Shown in pieces: positions 38,395 to 50,854 of a stretch of DNA of 64,000 bases. The first letter of the stretch is position 1. Every line of letters starts with the position of its first letter. The DNA is from Punica granatum. Its lineage: Eukaryota; Streptophyta; Magnoliopsida; Myrtales; Lythraceae. The translations under genes and the position numbers were made by a program. A model generated the notes under the pieces. It made no database searches. It worked only from the letters and a program-made list of their open reading frames with translations, and was not told the origin of the DNA. The stretch covers positions 14,136,001 through 14,200,000 of the forward strand of contig NC_045132.1 in the NCBI RefSeq assembly GCF_007655135.1, given 5' to 3'.

Positions 38395-41300
38395 GTACTA
38401 TTTTTTTTTCATAATTACTTTGTCGAAGAACTTTTTTTTCTTTCGGAGTGACCGAAGACTAATCCCATTGCTAATTAGTATAGTACTATAAGGTAAGAAG
38501 TCCAACCCAATAAACTAGCTTAATAATAAAATATAATATGACATACGTACATTAAGTAGATAAATCTAACAAATTAGTTGTATTTTATTTTAAGTACTTT
38601 ACTTTATCTCAAGTAATTTACTTTCTTTTTACATAATTTACATGAGTTATAAGTAAATTATTTGAATTTTTATCATAAATAAGTTGTATGTATTATACAT
38701 GTATTTTGAATAAATGTAATAATGTAGAAAGACAAACTAATGTCAAATAGGACAATCGCTTTTTTCTTTTTTTTCTATTACAGAGGAGGTTTATGAATCT
38801 AATATCATGAAAAGAAAATCCTAAATATCTAATAAAGGGGTACGAATAGTCCTACATAAATAAATAGGACTATAGTATTTGCCCCATAATTGATGGCATA
38901 ATCAAAATTTATTCCTTATTTATTATTTAATAAATCGTTCTGTTTTTTTTTCCTTTTTTTTTTATATATATCGTAAATGCTTCGATTGCAACAAAAGATA
39001 TGTTGTCTGCAAAAAGTTACCTAAAAAGGCGTCAACGAAGAGAGAGAGAGTGACTGAATTCCTCCCACGCTTAGTTAGGTATAATGTATTCTATTATATA
39101 GAGTAAGAATCACCGAATTAATGTCCATGACTAAATTACGTATAGTTTACAAGGAAAGATATAATCTCTGGCTATTTCCGATCATCAGTTACTCTATTAA
39201 GGTGCATTTTGAGATAAAACGTAGATTACTTCAACTTTTTTTTTTTGGTGGCCACGATTACTTTAGCTTCAACTTTGACTTCCAATACAATCCACAGCAG
39301 CTTCTCTATTTTTCTTGATTAATTTCAACTGCAAAACTTCTTGAATTCCACAATCTTTGCTCATCGGAGGTTTCACTTTTATAATAATACATACATATAT
39401 ATTTATATGCATAAGCACGTTTATATTACCTTCTATTGATGTAGTCCCTCGCCCTGGAAATGCTCTGAAATTCACGGACAAAAGCTCTTCTCTGATGGCG
39501 ACTAGAAGCACTTTCCGGACTGAAAAATGAGTCGACAGTCTCAACCAGAATCAATGCTTTTGCCCATGCGAGTCTCTCTCCCGCCCTTTCCGGTTCAAAT
39601 ATACTCGCAGCTGCCACGAAATATGCAAAGAGAAGGGCTTCGGTATTGATCCTGAAGTCTCCAATTTCACTCTCCAAGTACCATCTGCAGAATTGACAAT
39701 CTTAGACTGCTCGAAAAGAAATTCCTGCTGAATTTGATATCCATCGAAGGAAAATTTCGATTACCTTTGGATACTGTCCCACTCCGAAAGGTGCAATGCC
39801 TGGCATTCATTGTAATCGAGCTTTGCGAGCTCGAGATAGACATCGTTGTTAACTTTGAGCATCCTGGGATGAGCCAAAAAATATTTCATGATCTGCGTGC
39901 ATAGTGTTGAACATATGTCGAAATTTTCTATGCAATGGAAGTAATAAGTTTTTTGGAAGTGATATGGAAGAAATTAGTATCGTTATGTTATTTCTATAAT
40001 AATAAACATTGTCTGATAAAGTATTTTAAAATCATGATTTTGTAATATCATAATTTTGTGAAATTGGCAGATGAGTTGAACATTTATGTGATATCCCATG
40101 TTTATCAGAAGTTTTGGATTTGTCCGTTATTAGTGAAATTAAATTGTGAAAATGAGATGGCTAAATAATAAGACAACCTAGAAGTTCTATTGCAACATAC
40201 CTATAGAGGGTCTTGCCAATCCAAACGTCGTCGTCCCCGCCGTACTGCCCGATGTAGAATCTCGTCTCCAGACGACGCAAGCTCGCGTACCAAGGAATGT
40301 CTAGCGCGCACCCCACCTGCAATTTGTTTTTTTCCCCTAAATTTTTTAATTCTTTGTTTATTATTTATTATCTTAAAGAAAATCAAATTAATCGAATTAT
40401 TCTCTTCGAAAATACGGGAAAAGAAAATCAGGTTTGGCTTCTTCTTCCTCCTTTTTACTTTGGCCGACAATTATTCTCCTTGGCTTGTTGTTAATGATAA
40501 GATAAGAACAAACCAAAGGACAGAGAATCATGTTTACTCCAATGCTGATTAAGGTGATCGACGTCGATTTCTAGATTCACTCATTTTGTCAGGAAATGTC
40601 AGAACCCACATTCCCCAAACCCGCCACTGGCCTTTGCTACTCCAAGTAAAAATGCATGTCCCCCATGCACAAAACACACGCATATACATATATGTATGAT
40701 TTTTTAAAATATTACTGTTATAATAAATAAAATATGACATAATCTTTCGAAATAATAAAATATGGCATATGTATTACTTTTATATATATATATATATATA
40801 TATCTACTTTTGTGACACTGAATTTAACTATTCTTTAATCACGCTCATGAATCAAGCCATGCTAAAACTAGTACAGTATACTTCACTAATTATTGTTAAA
40901 GATATTAATTGATCATAATTAAATATAAAGTAAATAAAAATGGGAATTTGAAAGGAACGCTAGGCTCGGCCTCCTCAAATGGCATGAGCCACGTACGGGG
41001 AGACCCGCATGTACGTATTTTACGGTGGCTCTAGTCGAACTGCAGATGTGCCCACTCGGCAAGAGGGGCAGAGGAATTAATAGACTACAAAAACTTAGCT
41101 TCAATTACGTGTCATCATGACAAATAATAATTTTTTTTAATCCCCAATTGCATGTGGTGCTTCAATAAGTATACATGGGTTTCCCTAAGATAGTTTTATA
41201 TTACTTTCGGCCAGAACACGACATGTTTTTGGCATGTTAGTTGAGTCTAATCTTTACTCATTCAACGACTTATTCTAACTGTCATATGCTTTTAATGAGT

Positions 41301-44300
41301 TTTAAACCCCGCATAAGAAATCCATGTTGTGCAGTTATAAATGACGAATGACGACAGTCACGTTATCACATTAAAGCATGATGATCTGTAAATAGAATAC
41401 CTCGCCCGATAAATCTTTAGTGATGATCCACTTGTCTAGTAGCTGATTGGCTGCCCTCTTTTGAGTGAGGAAATTTATGGCATATTCCTTAGCGTCGTCG
41501 AGGATTGTCTCCCCGGGGAATTGCACATGGGAAGCCCTGTAGAGGTTGAACATCCCCGTCACAGCCTCCGTTGACTGTCCCACGAATGTCTCGAACTTGC
41601 TCCCATTCTTAAATATCTCGAACACATCTGCACATCAATCAGTCAATGACACAGTCATAATTAATTGACGAGCTTAGGAAGGTACATGTGCCCTCGAGAC
41701 AATAATTATGACTTTGAATCAATCTTAGAGATTAGTCAAATATGTGTGACAAAAGAAAAATAAGGTATAGTATAGTGCATGTATATTCGCTTAGCAATAA
41801 AGGGTTTCATGTTCAATTTTTATTAATGAGAATACTTATAATTTTTTATTTAACTTCTTATTTCCTTGCACCAACCTTATCGCCCTCTATATACACGTGA
41901 TTGAGTAGTCAAATGTATGTGATTGTGTGGAAATCTATGGCATAGAAGATGACTCACTAGCAGAGACTTGGTGACCATGGAGCCTGAGTAGCCGAAAACC
42001 CATTGCCGTATCATCGAGGTCGCTGATGGGTGAGTTCCTTGCCCAGCATATTCCTTTATCAGTCCAGTATCTGATATTCGATACTCAAATTAGTTTGGAG
42101 ACAGCGTAAATGGTAATTAACTCGATGAAATTTCTATATTTAGCATTATTTCACCTGTGGACATAATTCATGTACTCCTTGATCTCTTCGTGGAAATATC
42201 TACTTATCCCGAGGCGCTGCAGCCGATCTACAACCCATAGATGCTCGAACAAGTCCACAGGGTAAACATTCGGGACTAAACACACCCCAAAAAACCACAA
42301 ACCTCAGCTTAGACCCCCAGCCACATTTTAAAGAAGAGAACTAAACATATCGGCTTTCATTTCGAATCTACGCTACGTGGTTACGTACCTCCACCATCGA
42401 ACCTGTCAACAGCTTTCTTCAAGTAATGAAAGCAATTGGGGTCTTGGGTTTGCATGAGAGCATAGGCAGTGGAAGCTGGGGAGAAGAGGAAGGAGCCGTC
42501 TGGGCTTTGCAGTTTCAGAAGCTTCTCCCAATCCAACCCTCCCATCCCTTCCAAGCTGTGGAGCAGTGTGGTGGGCACTTTGTGCAATATCTCCTTTGGT
42601 ATCCTATTGATTATATATATATTTCCCACAATTATTTCCATTATTGTACTACATGTAATTATTGCTATACATCCACATCTATATACTTCAATAGAGGATG
42701 ATGATTTACGTGTTTATATTTGCTTAGATGTAATTGGCCAAGCTTCATTATTCTACGAGGACATGGTGATATTGTTAACTATGCGAAAGAAATCATGAAA
42801 GGGGAATGGATGTAAAAGTTACACTCCCTCTCGCGGTCCCGTTTCAGGGTTGAATGGAAGTTGTATTTCAATAATTAAAAATTCGGAATTGTATTGAAAG
42901 ACTAAACTATTCTTCTTCCCCCACCCACAACCCATATTCGAGACCAAAAATCCATCTCCTTTCCCCTTCACCTGCCCCCTATCGACTCTCAGTACCCCGA
43001 TTCTGCACACACCGTTTCTCCACTGCTGTGTTCCGCCGTTGCTCGATTGCCACTCCAACACCGCGAATCTATACTCATCCACCACCAGGGCAGATCGAAA
43101 GTAGCCGTTCCACACACTTCCTCCATCGACGATCTTGCTGCGGATCTGTTCCACCACCGACCCTCCAACATCTTAGTTGACCGCCTCTAGTTCTCCCGAT
43201 GATCTGCCTCGGCTAGGATACATACCATGGCCACTCATCCCAGCCTGGTCGGAACCTATGTTATCTTCTTTGGTCACTGCCCCTTGTTTACCACCAAGAA
43301 AAGCTCTGACTACCCGGACGATCACCGTCGACGATTTACTAACATAGTCCGATGGTACCCACCTGCTCGATGTTCTGTCCCCTACCCTGGTGTCCACCGG
43401 AGGTGTCATTGGTTTGGTTAGTTCGTGGGTAGTTGTTATGTCCTGTATTGTGTCGGGTCAGATCTGTTTAGAATCTAGTGGGTATGATTCCTTGATGTTT
43501 TTCATATTGTTTATGGTGTCAGTTTTCTTAATAAGGCTGCATATGGATCAATCTCTGTCTATCAGCCTCCTTTGGTCGATACTAATGTCTTAGTTGGTTC
43601 CTTGGCTAGCTTACTGGCTGGCAGTGTTTTTCGCTGGCTCCATGGCGGGCAGTGTCTTTGGCTGGCTTCGTGCTCGGCGGGGAATTTGGCTGGCACTAAA
43701 ACCGGCAATCTGGGGGTCGCGATGGCCAGTGGCCTAGTCGATGCCTCAATGTGAATTATTTTTCTCTTAATAAAAATTGCCGTTCAAACCAAAAAAAAAA
43801 AAGTTAGAGGAAAGGGATATAAATGGGTACTAGAGTCCAACCAATGAGAATCAAACCATAAGACTATGTTTGGTTCGTGGGTTTCGGAAGTATAGGGTGG
43901 AGTGGGACTCAAAATGGCATGTTTGGAAATGAGTTTCTTAAGGAGGGGACTGGTGGAATAAGATGAGGTGTCTTTTTTATTTTTTATTTTAATTGTAAAG
44001 GAAAAGATCTTTGTGTCCATGTCATTTAAAAGTCACAAAAGTCATATAAGGCTATTTTACTCTTTTTATGAAAAATAGCCTTCTCCGTCCCTTAATAATA
44101 CACCCAAACGTGAGATTTCGACTCCCTCTCTACCTCCATCCTACCTCTTATCAATGCTATTCAAACTTGAGATTTGGAATCCAACCCCACCCTACTGCTC
44201 CATAACCCCACGATCCAAGCAATGTCACATTGCGTCAAACCCTTTTCTCTTCTTACTCTTCTACATATTTTAGTTTAAAGAAGAATTCTTAGAGGGATAC

Positions 44301-47300
44301 CCAACAGATTCATGCATGGGTTTAAGTCTAATTGCGGAAAAGTTTCTCTGACCTGCTAAGTTTCAGGTTTCTCTTGGCATAGATTCTTTTCAGCACAGGG
44401 GAATCCTCAGGAACTTCAATCTCCAGTTTTTGGGCCATTTCAAGAATTGATGGGAACGCGACTTCGAATCCGATTGGCATGTGCTCGGCATTCTCATCTT
44501 CTAGCTTGGACAAGTTCTCCTTAAAGAAAAGCATACCTAAGACACAAAAGCATTTAACTAATTAATAAAACTGACAAACAAGATGTCGTGTTACTTATTT
44601 GGGGGCAAGTACGTGAGAATCAAACTCAATAACTACTGAACACTATTGAATTAAAGGGAGCTTCTAGGACGACATTGCAATGTCACTTAATTAATTACAA
44701 GGAAAATATTTTATTAACTACAAAGCTATTAAATTGTAATTGCATGAGACAAATGGCATCTACTTAGAAAGAAAAAACTGAGAAAGGTTTCTTTGTTGAT
44801 AGAGCTAATACTTTTTGGATGAATAGGATTAAGAAGCACATAATAATAGATAATAATATATTATGTGTAAATCATTTATATAGATGATATATTTTATTAC
44901 ATATACAATTATATTTCTCCCTCTATGTCCAGGGTACCTTTTTCACATTTTTCAGGATGGACGTTCCAAAATTGTAGCGCAACCACGCAAGCGATTGTGT
45001 TAATGATCCGATCGTGAGCCGAGAAGATCTGAGAGTCGCCCCATGAGCCGTCTGGTAGCTGATTATCTGCAATCCATCGGAGGCTCTCAGGGAATTGCGG
45101 TGCACGTACGTTGCCGTTAGAGTTTCTTACGTTCTTCTCTAAGAGTGCAACCCACGCTGTATCATAAGCCGAGATACTTATCTCCCCATCATTCATGGAC
45201 TCCAGCAAAGATTTGATAATGTCCACACGTTTCTCGATCTCATTTGGTAGCGAAATCTATTTGAACAGAAATGTTTAATCACCCAAAAGCATATCAAATT
45301 ATATGAAATGAAAATAATAACATAGGGCCCATAGTAAGCATCACATCACAAACCAAATGTTTCAAACCCATCCACTCCATCTAATGACCTTTAAATCCCA
45401 TCTTAAGAGCATTTGGATAATAAATTATCATTCATGCAGGTTGATGTGATCGAATAGACCTGAGGGATGACGGGGTCAACTTGTATTCCATAATTTTTGA
45501 CCTTTTTTCCCCCCTTTTCTGCTCTACCAACTTCACAAATTCAAACAACCCAACCACTATGCCATCCTTCTTCAAGCACATGAAATTTGAAGTAAGGCAC
45601 CATAGGACCTTATAAGAGAATTTACAAGATATATATGCTATTGATTCTTAAACTTTTAAATAGAAAATAAACTGTTAAATTAGTGGATTCTAGGATAACC
45701 AATTAGTGAGGAATATCCCTTCCCCAATAAATGGTCAAAAAATTGACTTCACGTGATGGGTTGACATAAGGTTAACATGACACCCAGTTGGAGTGGTTGT
45801 AGAATTTTTTCGTTAAAAATCTTAATGGCATAGCCCTATAAAAAATATTTAATATTTATGACCATCATTTTTTGCTAAACGGTAAAAAATTAATAAGATA
45901 TAAATAATCTTAAGGTCGATTCTCATTAGTGTGATTTTTCATATCCCCTTAAGTCACATGTCCCTAGTTATTCCGTTCTAGTCTAGGCTCAAAAATTTCT
46001 TTTGTAACCTAGAAAACGTGATGCAGGTAGATACTAAAAAAAAAATTGAAATGGACAAATTAATAATGCTAATTTATTACCTTATCAAAGGATTCAACTT
46101 CGATGTCTTCATCCTCTATGATCTCTTGCCACTTGATCACTGGCAGACCGTTGTGAAGCACATCATACCCTGCCCCAGTTATATCATCGTCAGTGTCAGT
46201 AAAAAAGTACACGGGCCACCTTCTCCTCTATCTTTTTCTAAGAAAAAGAAAGGTGATATTACAACCATATTAAAAAGCCAATATTATTCTATATTAGAGT
46301 AAATTAACAATTTGCCCCTCAAGAGATTAATGTTACATTAAATCTGATCTCAAGAAAATCTTTACAATAATTTCGACCTTGACATATTAAATATACATTA
46401 TATTGTACCTTTCGTTTGTCTGCCGTTAAAAACTCAACTGAATCTTCTGACAAAATGAGCAATATGATGTACATTTAATGGGTCAAAATCAAAATTGATG
46501 TAAAAAAAAAGTAAGAAATAATGTCACATCAAATGTTTCAGTCCACTATTGGACGACAGGTAGACGGAAAGGGTCATTTAGTGTATACTTAATCTGTCAA
46601 AATCTAATTTAATATAAAAAAAAATTGAGATCTGATTTGACGTAACATCAATCTTGAGGGACAAATTGTTAGTTTACTCTTCTATATTAGAATGCAATAC
46701 TTCCAATCATTGCTTTCCAGGTATCCATATGATCTATAACACATTCTATTAAATTGAAATTCACAATTCAATTCAACATTTTGTTCGTTTGGGATTTGAT
46801 TGTGTCGATGTTGCCACTGATATCTAAAACGGGGCTGCTAACCCTAAATACGATTAGTACAATGCACTGTATAAACAGTGACAACGAGATAAAATCCGGC
46901 GCGAAGTTCTCCAATCATGCGACGACAATTTAATCTATTAATGACGAAAACTATTACAACAGAAAACAAGACAAGGGGGTATTTTGGCTAGAGCCGTACG
47001 TACCCTGCGTGCGAGGTTTGGAAACAGCGTTGCACCTGGGGCGGACGTCAAAGTGATTCTGTTTGTCCTTTTTCTTAGAGAACAAGACACCTGCAAATGT
47101 TTTTGACAGCACTATTCTTTCAAACCACGAAAATTAATTAATCTCTTATTGTATATGAATAAAATAATTATTAAAAACCATCTCATCATACTGATGTATT
47201 ATTGAATGGGTTCTGCGGATATGCTCTTCCTCGACGACAAACACATTCATCCGTCTTTGCGGATATAAGGGGAATTAACTCGAAGAGAAAATTGAAAACA

Positions 47301-48684
47301 ACGACACTGATTTGGATGGTTCAGGGTGTGTTTTTTTTTTTTTAATTTTCAACTCAACTCCACTTATTTTCAATCAATAACACAATCATTACTTTTTTAA
47401 CTTTTTAATTTTTTTTAATTATTCAATTCAATTTTTAATATTAAATTCTCTCAACTATTCATTATTTTTTCACAATTCAACAACACAATCATTACTTTGT
47501 CATCACTTTCTCTCAACTATTCATTACTTTTTCACACTTTTTCTCATAATTCAATAATACAATCATTACAAATCAATTAAAACCAAAACTCAACTCAACT
47601 CAACTCTAAATCCAAACGCACTCTCAGTGTTTATTCTTTTTGGACAAGATTTAAGATTTGAGTTCATGAATAGAGAAAATCCTGATCGCGAGAGTTTTAA
47701 CCTTAATGAACCGACCCAGCTAGAAGCCCGTTGGGCTTTCTAATACAAGATGGTGCACGCCGAAAAAACAAGAAAGATGGCGAGGGTGAGATACAGATAA
47801 CACAAGGGACGAACCGGCCTGTAGTTAAACTCATTCTAGGAAATCATTAATTAATTAGAAGCAAAAGAAAGGAAAGGAGATGAAATTAAACTTTGGTTGA
47901 CGAAAAGTTTATAAGGTAAGATATTAATCAGAGATTAATCCCTAAAAAAAACATATAGTAATCTTTTAAGCAACCATATCACCGTAGAGAATCTCAAATC
48001 ATATTACCTCATGATGATGAGACGACAAAGAATAAAAATGCAATTAATAAAGAGTATGACACTCGACAGCGATTCTTTCGCTTATCGAAGTCTGTTGGTG
48101 TTTTCGCACACTACATAAAGAATCAAATTAGTATTTTCGGGCTGCCATCTTATGTGCTGTTGTTCTCCCTTTTCCAAATGGGACCATTTATGTGCACATA
48201 TGATATAACATCTGAAAAGCTCTTTTATCTTTAAAGCATCATGACCTTTCCATTGTTTCAACGCACGAGGCGATTCGGTTAGTCCAACTCTTTTTTCTGT
48301 CATCGCTTCTCTTCTCTCCTCTCGGTGCCGTAAAAGGAAGCAGAAAAGACCCCAATATTGGAAAGATACCGATGAAGAAGAGAAGAAGAAGAAGAAGAAG
48401 AAGAGAAGAGGGGAAGGAAGAGAAGGGAAAACGAAGATTCAAACCATTAATATTCCAAACTATATATTGGTCTCTCAAAACAAAACCTTGTTGAAACAAC
48501 GCCAAATGGATCATCGAATCAAAACCCTGAAACAACGAGATCGTGAGATCAAAGGGGAGGGCGAGAGAGAGATTGGATAGAACATACCGAAGACGAGGTC
48601 GCGACGGGGGCAGGGAGAGAGGTGGTTGGTGATGGTTGTGATGGTAGGGGAGGGATTAGGGAGAGACATAGAATGGAAAGACAT
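33981..48684 (-). CDS. CPS: ent-Copalyl diphosphate synthase, class II diterpene cyclase (15 exons)
   Basis: Exons: 48684-48588, 47090-47004, 46169-46081, 45256-44938, 44536-44353, 42603-42389, 42275-42155, 42070-41958, 41627-41401, 40316-40201, 39863-39765, 39684-39430, 37494-37371, 36340-36146, 34208-33981. All introns are GT-AG and every phase joins, giving 822 residues (Arabidopsis CPS about 802, also 15 exons). It cyclises geranylgeranyl diphosphate to ent-copalyl diphosphate in plastids, the first committed gibberellin step. Seen: a Ser/Thr/Pro-rich plastid-targeting start; SAYDTAW (120-126); QLPDGSWGD; the class II acid motif DLDD (388-391); the ent-type His274 (LLHS) and Asn333 (PNV) pair; and His342 (LFEHLW), the residue typical of gibberellin rather than defence CPS. 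No class I DDxxD motif is seen, as expected. No stop or frameshift. The start is the first ATG; MSLPN at codon 6 is an alternative. Confidence 0.93.
38341..38389. repeat. (CT)24 microsatellite in CPS intron 12
   Basis: An uninterrupted CT run of 49 bases within intron 12 (39,429-37,495), reading GA on the CPS strand. Likely length-variable between individuals. Confidence 0.85.
40783..40802. repeat. (TA)10 microsatellite in CPS intron 9
   Basis: An uninterrupted TA run in intron 9 (41,400-40,317). Other TA runs occur in the window. Confidence 0.7.
42822..43802 (+). mobile_element. LINE-like 3' fragment in CPS intron 5
   Basis: A GC-richer block inside the AT-rich intron that ends with TTAATAAAAATTGCCGTTC and then a run of 12-13 A, as in 3' ends of plant LINEs. 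The phrase TGGCTGGC recurs several times near 43,600-43,690. AAAAGTTA occurs just before (42,814-42,821) and at the end of the A-run (43,799-43,806), a possible but short target duplication. No reverse transcriptase motif is found, so a 5'-truncated LINE or other retroposed sequence is inferred. It lies in the sense opposite to CPS. Confidence 0.45.
43865..44225. mobile_element. MITE-like inverted-end element in CPS intron 5
   Basis: The left end TTTGGTTCGTGGGTTT...GGTGGAGTGGGACT matches the right end read on the other strand, CTTGGATCGTGGGGTT...GGTGGGGTTGGATT, over about 45 bases. The interior is non-coding. No target duplication was found. It lies directly beside the LINE-like insertion, so intron 5 (1.75 kb) is largely transposon sequence. 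Confidence 0.45.
46287..46689. mobile_element. Mutator-type MITE (383 bp) in CPS intron 2, 10 bp target duplication
   Basis: The element occupies 46,297-46,679. The ends are inverted: GAGTAAATTAACAATTTG on the left and GAGTAAACTAACAATTTG on the right (other strand), continuing through CCTCAAGA.ATTGATGTTAC. TTCTATATTA lies directly outside both ends (46,287-46,296 and 46,680-46,689). It shares the GAGTAAATT terminus with the MITE at 50,909, so the two belong to related families. It lies in the intron between exons 2 and 3 of CPS and does not touch splice sites. Confidence 0.85.
47330..47625 (-). mobile_element. AT-rich short repeat in CPS intron 1, related to 9,495
   Basis: Its reverse complement matches 9,495-9,735 in several phrases (AATGATTGTGTTGTTGAATT, GTGAAAAAGTAATGAATAG). 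The ends are roughly inverted: GGTGTGTTT on the left, and GAGTGCGTTTGGATTTA on the other strand at the right. It is non-coding and of MITE type. Confidence 0.5.
48369..48410. repeat. GAA-rich microsatellite in CPS intron 1
   Basis: An imperfect run of GAA triplets (GAAGAAGAGAAGAAGAAGAA and on) in the first CPS intron, flanked by more purine-rich DNA. Confidence 0.6.
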
Positions 48685-48708
48685 GGCTATCTGCTTTGCT
48701 TTGGTGGT

Positions 48709-48740
48709 GTCTTTGTGTGTGTGTGTGTGTCTGTCTGTGT
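48709..48740. repeat. CA-rich microsatellite in the CPS leader
   Basis: On the CPS strand this is a CA/GACA run about 25-55 bases before the ATG, so it probably lies in the 5' leader. Length changes here could affect translation or expression (inference). Confidence 0.5.
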
Positions 48741-48897
48741 TTTGTTTCGCTGCGGGAAGGAAGTTAGTGAGAGTGAGAGTGTGTGAGGAGGAAACACCCG
48801 AGAAACGAAGAAAGGGGGAGCAGTCCAATTTAAAGCGAAGCGGACTATCTGAGAAGGGAAGCATACGGACGAAAGCGAGTTCCCAAGAGATTCCCGC

Positions 48898-48904
48898 TCT
48901 TATA
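48898..48904 (-). promoter_or_regulatory. TATA-like box of CPS
   Basis: The minus strand reads CATATAAGAG about 214 bases before the CPS ATG at 48,684. This is a reasonable distance for a leader of about 180 bases. No other box nearer the ATG is as good. Confidence 0.4.
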
Positions 48905-48910
48905 TGAATG

Positions 48911-50769
48911 GGATCATGCGGGGGCACTCCCGTCCTTTTCCCCCCAACCCTCTTCCTATCCGGATTGGCTCCTCCCTCCTAGCTAGTAGCCGTAATCACT
49001 ACGGGTTGCGTAAAATTGTTGTGTCCGCGCGACAATGGAGTTTCTATTGTCGATCGATCCATCTCGAGATCTACCAATCAGTACTGATGCTCGTGATTCT
49101 AGTTGGGGATAGTATTATGTTCATTTTAGAGTTCGGGGCGCGAGAGAAATAGTAGCTTTTTTTTTTTTTAATATATGGCAACCAAACTGCTGGTTTCTAA
49201 TTACCATATATCGACAGAAAAAGGAAATATGATAGCATTGTTTTTGTGTGTGTATATACTTACCCATTTTATACAATGTTATAATTTTTCCACTTATGCT
49301 CATATATATATATATATGATAAAATTGCTCCCAAAGGCAAGTAATATTTCTTAATTTATGCAATAGAGTAAATGCCCCTTATAAATTTTATTACCCTCAA
49401 GTTTTTAACTAGTGAGTTTTATTTAGTATAACGTAAACTTTATCTTAATAAAAATATTAACTTTTTATTATTTTTAAGATTTTCATAAAAGTTAACCTAC
49501 ACTTTTTTCAGTAAGCAAAATTAACCTAAACTTTATTTTAATATTTACTATTCAACCTTATTTAATAGGGTGAGAGATTAATATAATTTATTTATTTTTT
49601 TGACTTTTTAATAAAAATTCACTTAAGATTTATTTTGATATTTACTATTTTAATTCTATTTAATAGGGTGGGATACAACTTTATTTGTGTATATATATAT
49701 TACAAACTAATTATCACTTTTCATTACAAAGGAGAGTCATGGGACTAATACAAGGATATAAAAAATTTTATACATGGGTAAGGATGGTCCCAAAACGGAA
49801 AAAAATCTTAAGTGGTCCTTCCTCATATTGACGTAACGAGAAAGAACCAATAAGTTTCCTTTAGTGAAGAATAATTATGGCAATTATCGAGTGATTAGCA
49901 TCAATTCCCTTATTTCATACAATTTAATTTATGTTTTCTCATGCCACTGGTGAGGTAGCATGGCCCAAGAATTTATTTCCGAAACAATAATCGAATCTGA
50001 AACCTCTAAATTATCAAGCAAGAATATGTGCCTTAATACACCCTTTTTTTGCAACATAAAAATTCGTGAACTGAATTGTTAATCAAATTGCTTATGATTA
50101 GTTCTGTCATTTTTTTTAGAATGAATAGTTCTTCATTTCCTTTATAATTTTTCCAAAAAATATTATTATATTTGACTGGTATCACTAATCAATTATAATA
50201 TATGAAAGTCCGAGATAAATATTAGAAAGAGCCATGATAACATTACTTTTAAAAACTCAGGTTGTGATTAATTGTCTTGTCGAGTACTTGGATAATTTAA
50301 TTCTTCAAAAGAAATTTGTATATTTGCTTTTCTGTCACGATTTTATGTGTTTAGTAAAACTATTTTCATTTATAAGGTTTCCAAACAAATATTATTACAT
50401 TTGACTGGTATATCAATATACAGTAATATTTTTTTTAAAAAAAAAGGAAAGTGGGGTGTCATATAAAAATGTTTTTCTAAAGAAAACAACAAACATTTGG
50501 TATAGAAATAAAAATATCACCAGAAACAAATGTACAAATTAATTTCCCAAGTTGGGTTTCTGTAACTAGTCTTGTAGTCCTTTGATCGATAAAATAGACA
50601 TATTTTAGGTCTAGAATTATATCTCTAATCTTACTTACCTAAACATTAGTATTTTGAATATTTGAAACCAGCAAAGGGAATGAAGTACAATGATTTCTCA
50701 TGTTTAAACCAAAACGAAAACGCCTGTTCAATTCTCACTGGGATTAAATTTCCCTTCCTCTTCCTCCAA
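48911..50769. other. CPS upstream DNA, AT-rich
   Basis: The first few hundred bases may include CPS promoter elements, none of which I can name. 49,430-49,680 holds a loose direct repeat of about 100 bases (ATATTTACTATT followed by TATTTAATAGGGTG at 49,541 and 49,640). No gene is seen. Confidence 0.4.
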
Positions 50770-50826
50770 TTAGTCCGACTCTATTCTCTGTCATTGGTTC
50801 TCTTCTCTCCTACGTAACGGAAAAAG
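50770..50826 (-). pseudogene. Duplicated piece of CPS intron 1
   Basis: The plus-strand segment TTAGTCCGACTCTATTCTCT and the following TTCTCTTCTCTCCT phrase closely match 48,277-48,335 in CPS intron 1. It lies in the same order and orientation as the second CPS-like piece at 52,425, so both look like parts of one old duplication. Confidence 0.55.
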
Positions 50827-50854
50827 TATTTGCAATTAACTACTAGGAAATACC

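Noticed and set aside
48511..48927. 138-codon minus-strand frame through the CPS start
   Set aside because: It merges the CPS leader, exon 1 and intron 1. The GT donor after 48,588 and the join to exon 2 in phase show that only 48,684-48,588 is coding.
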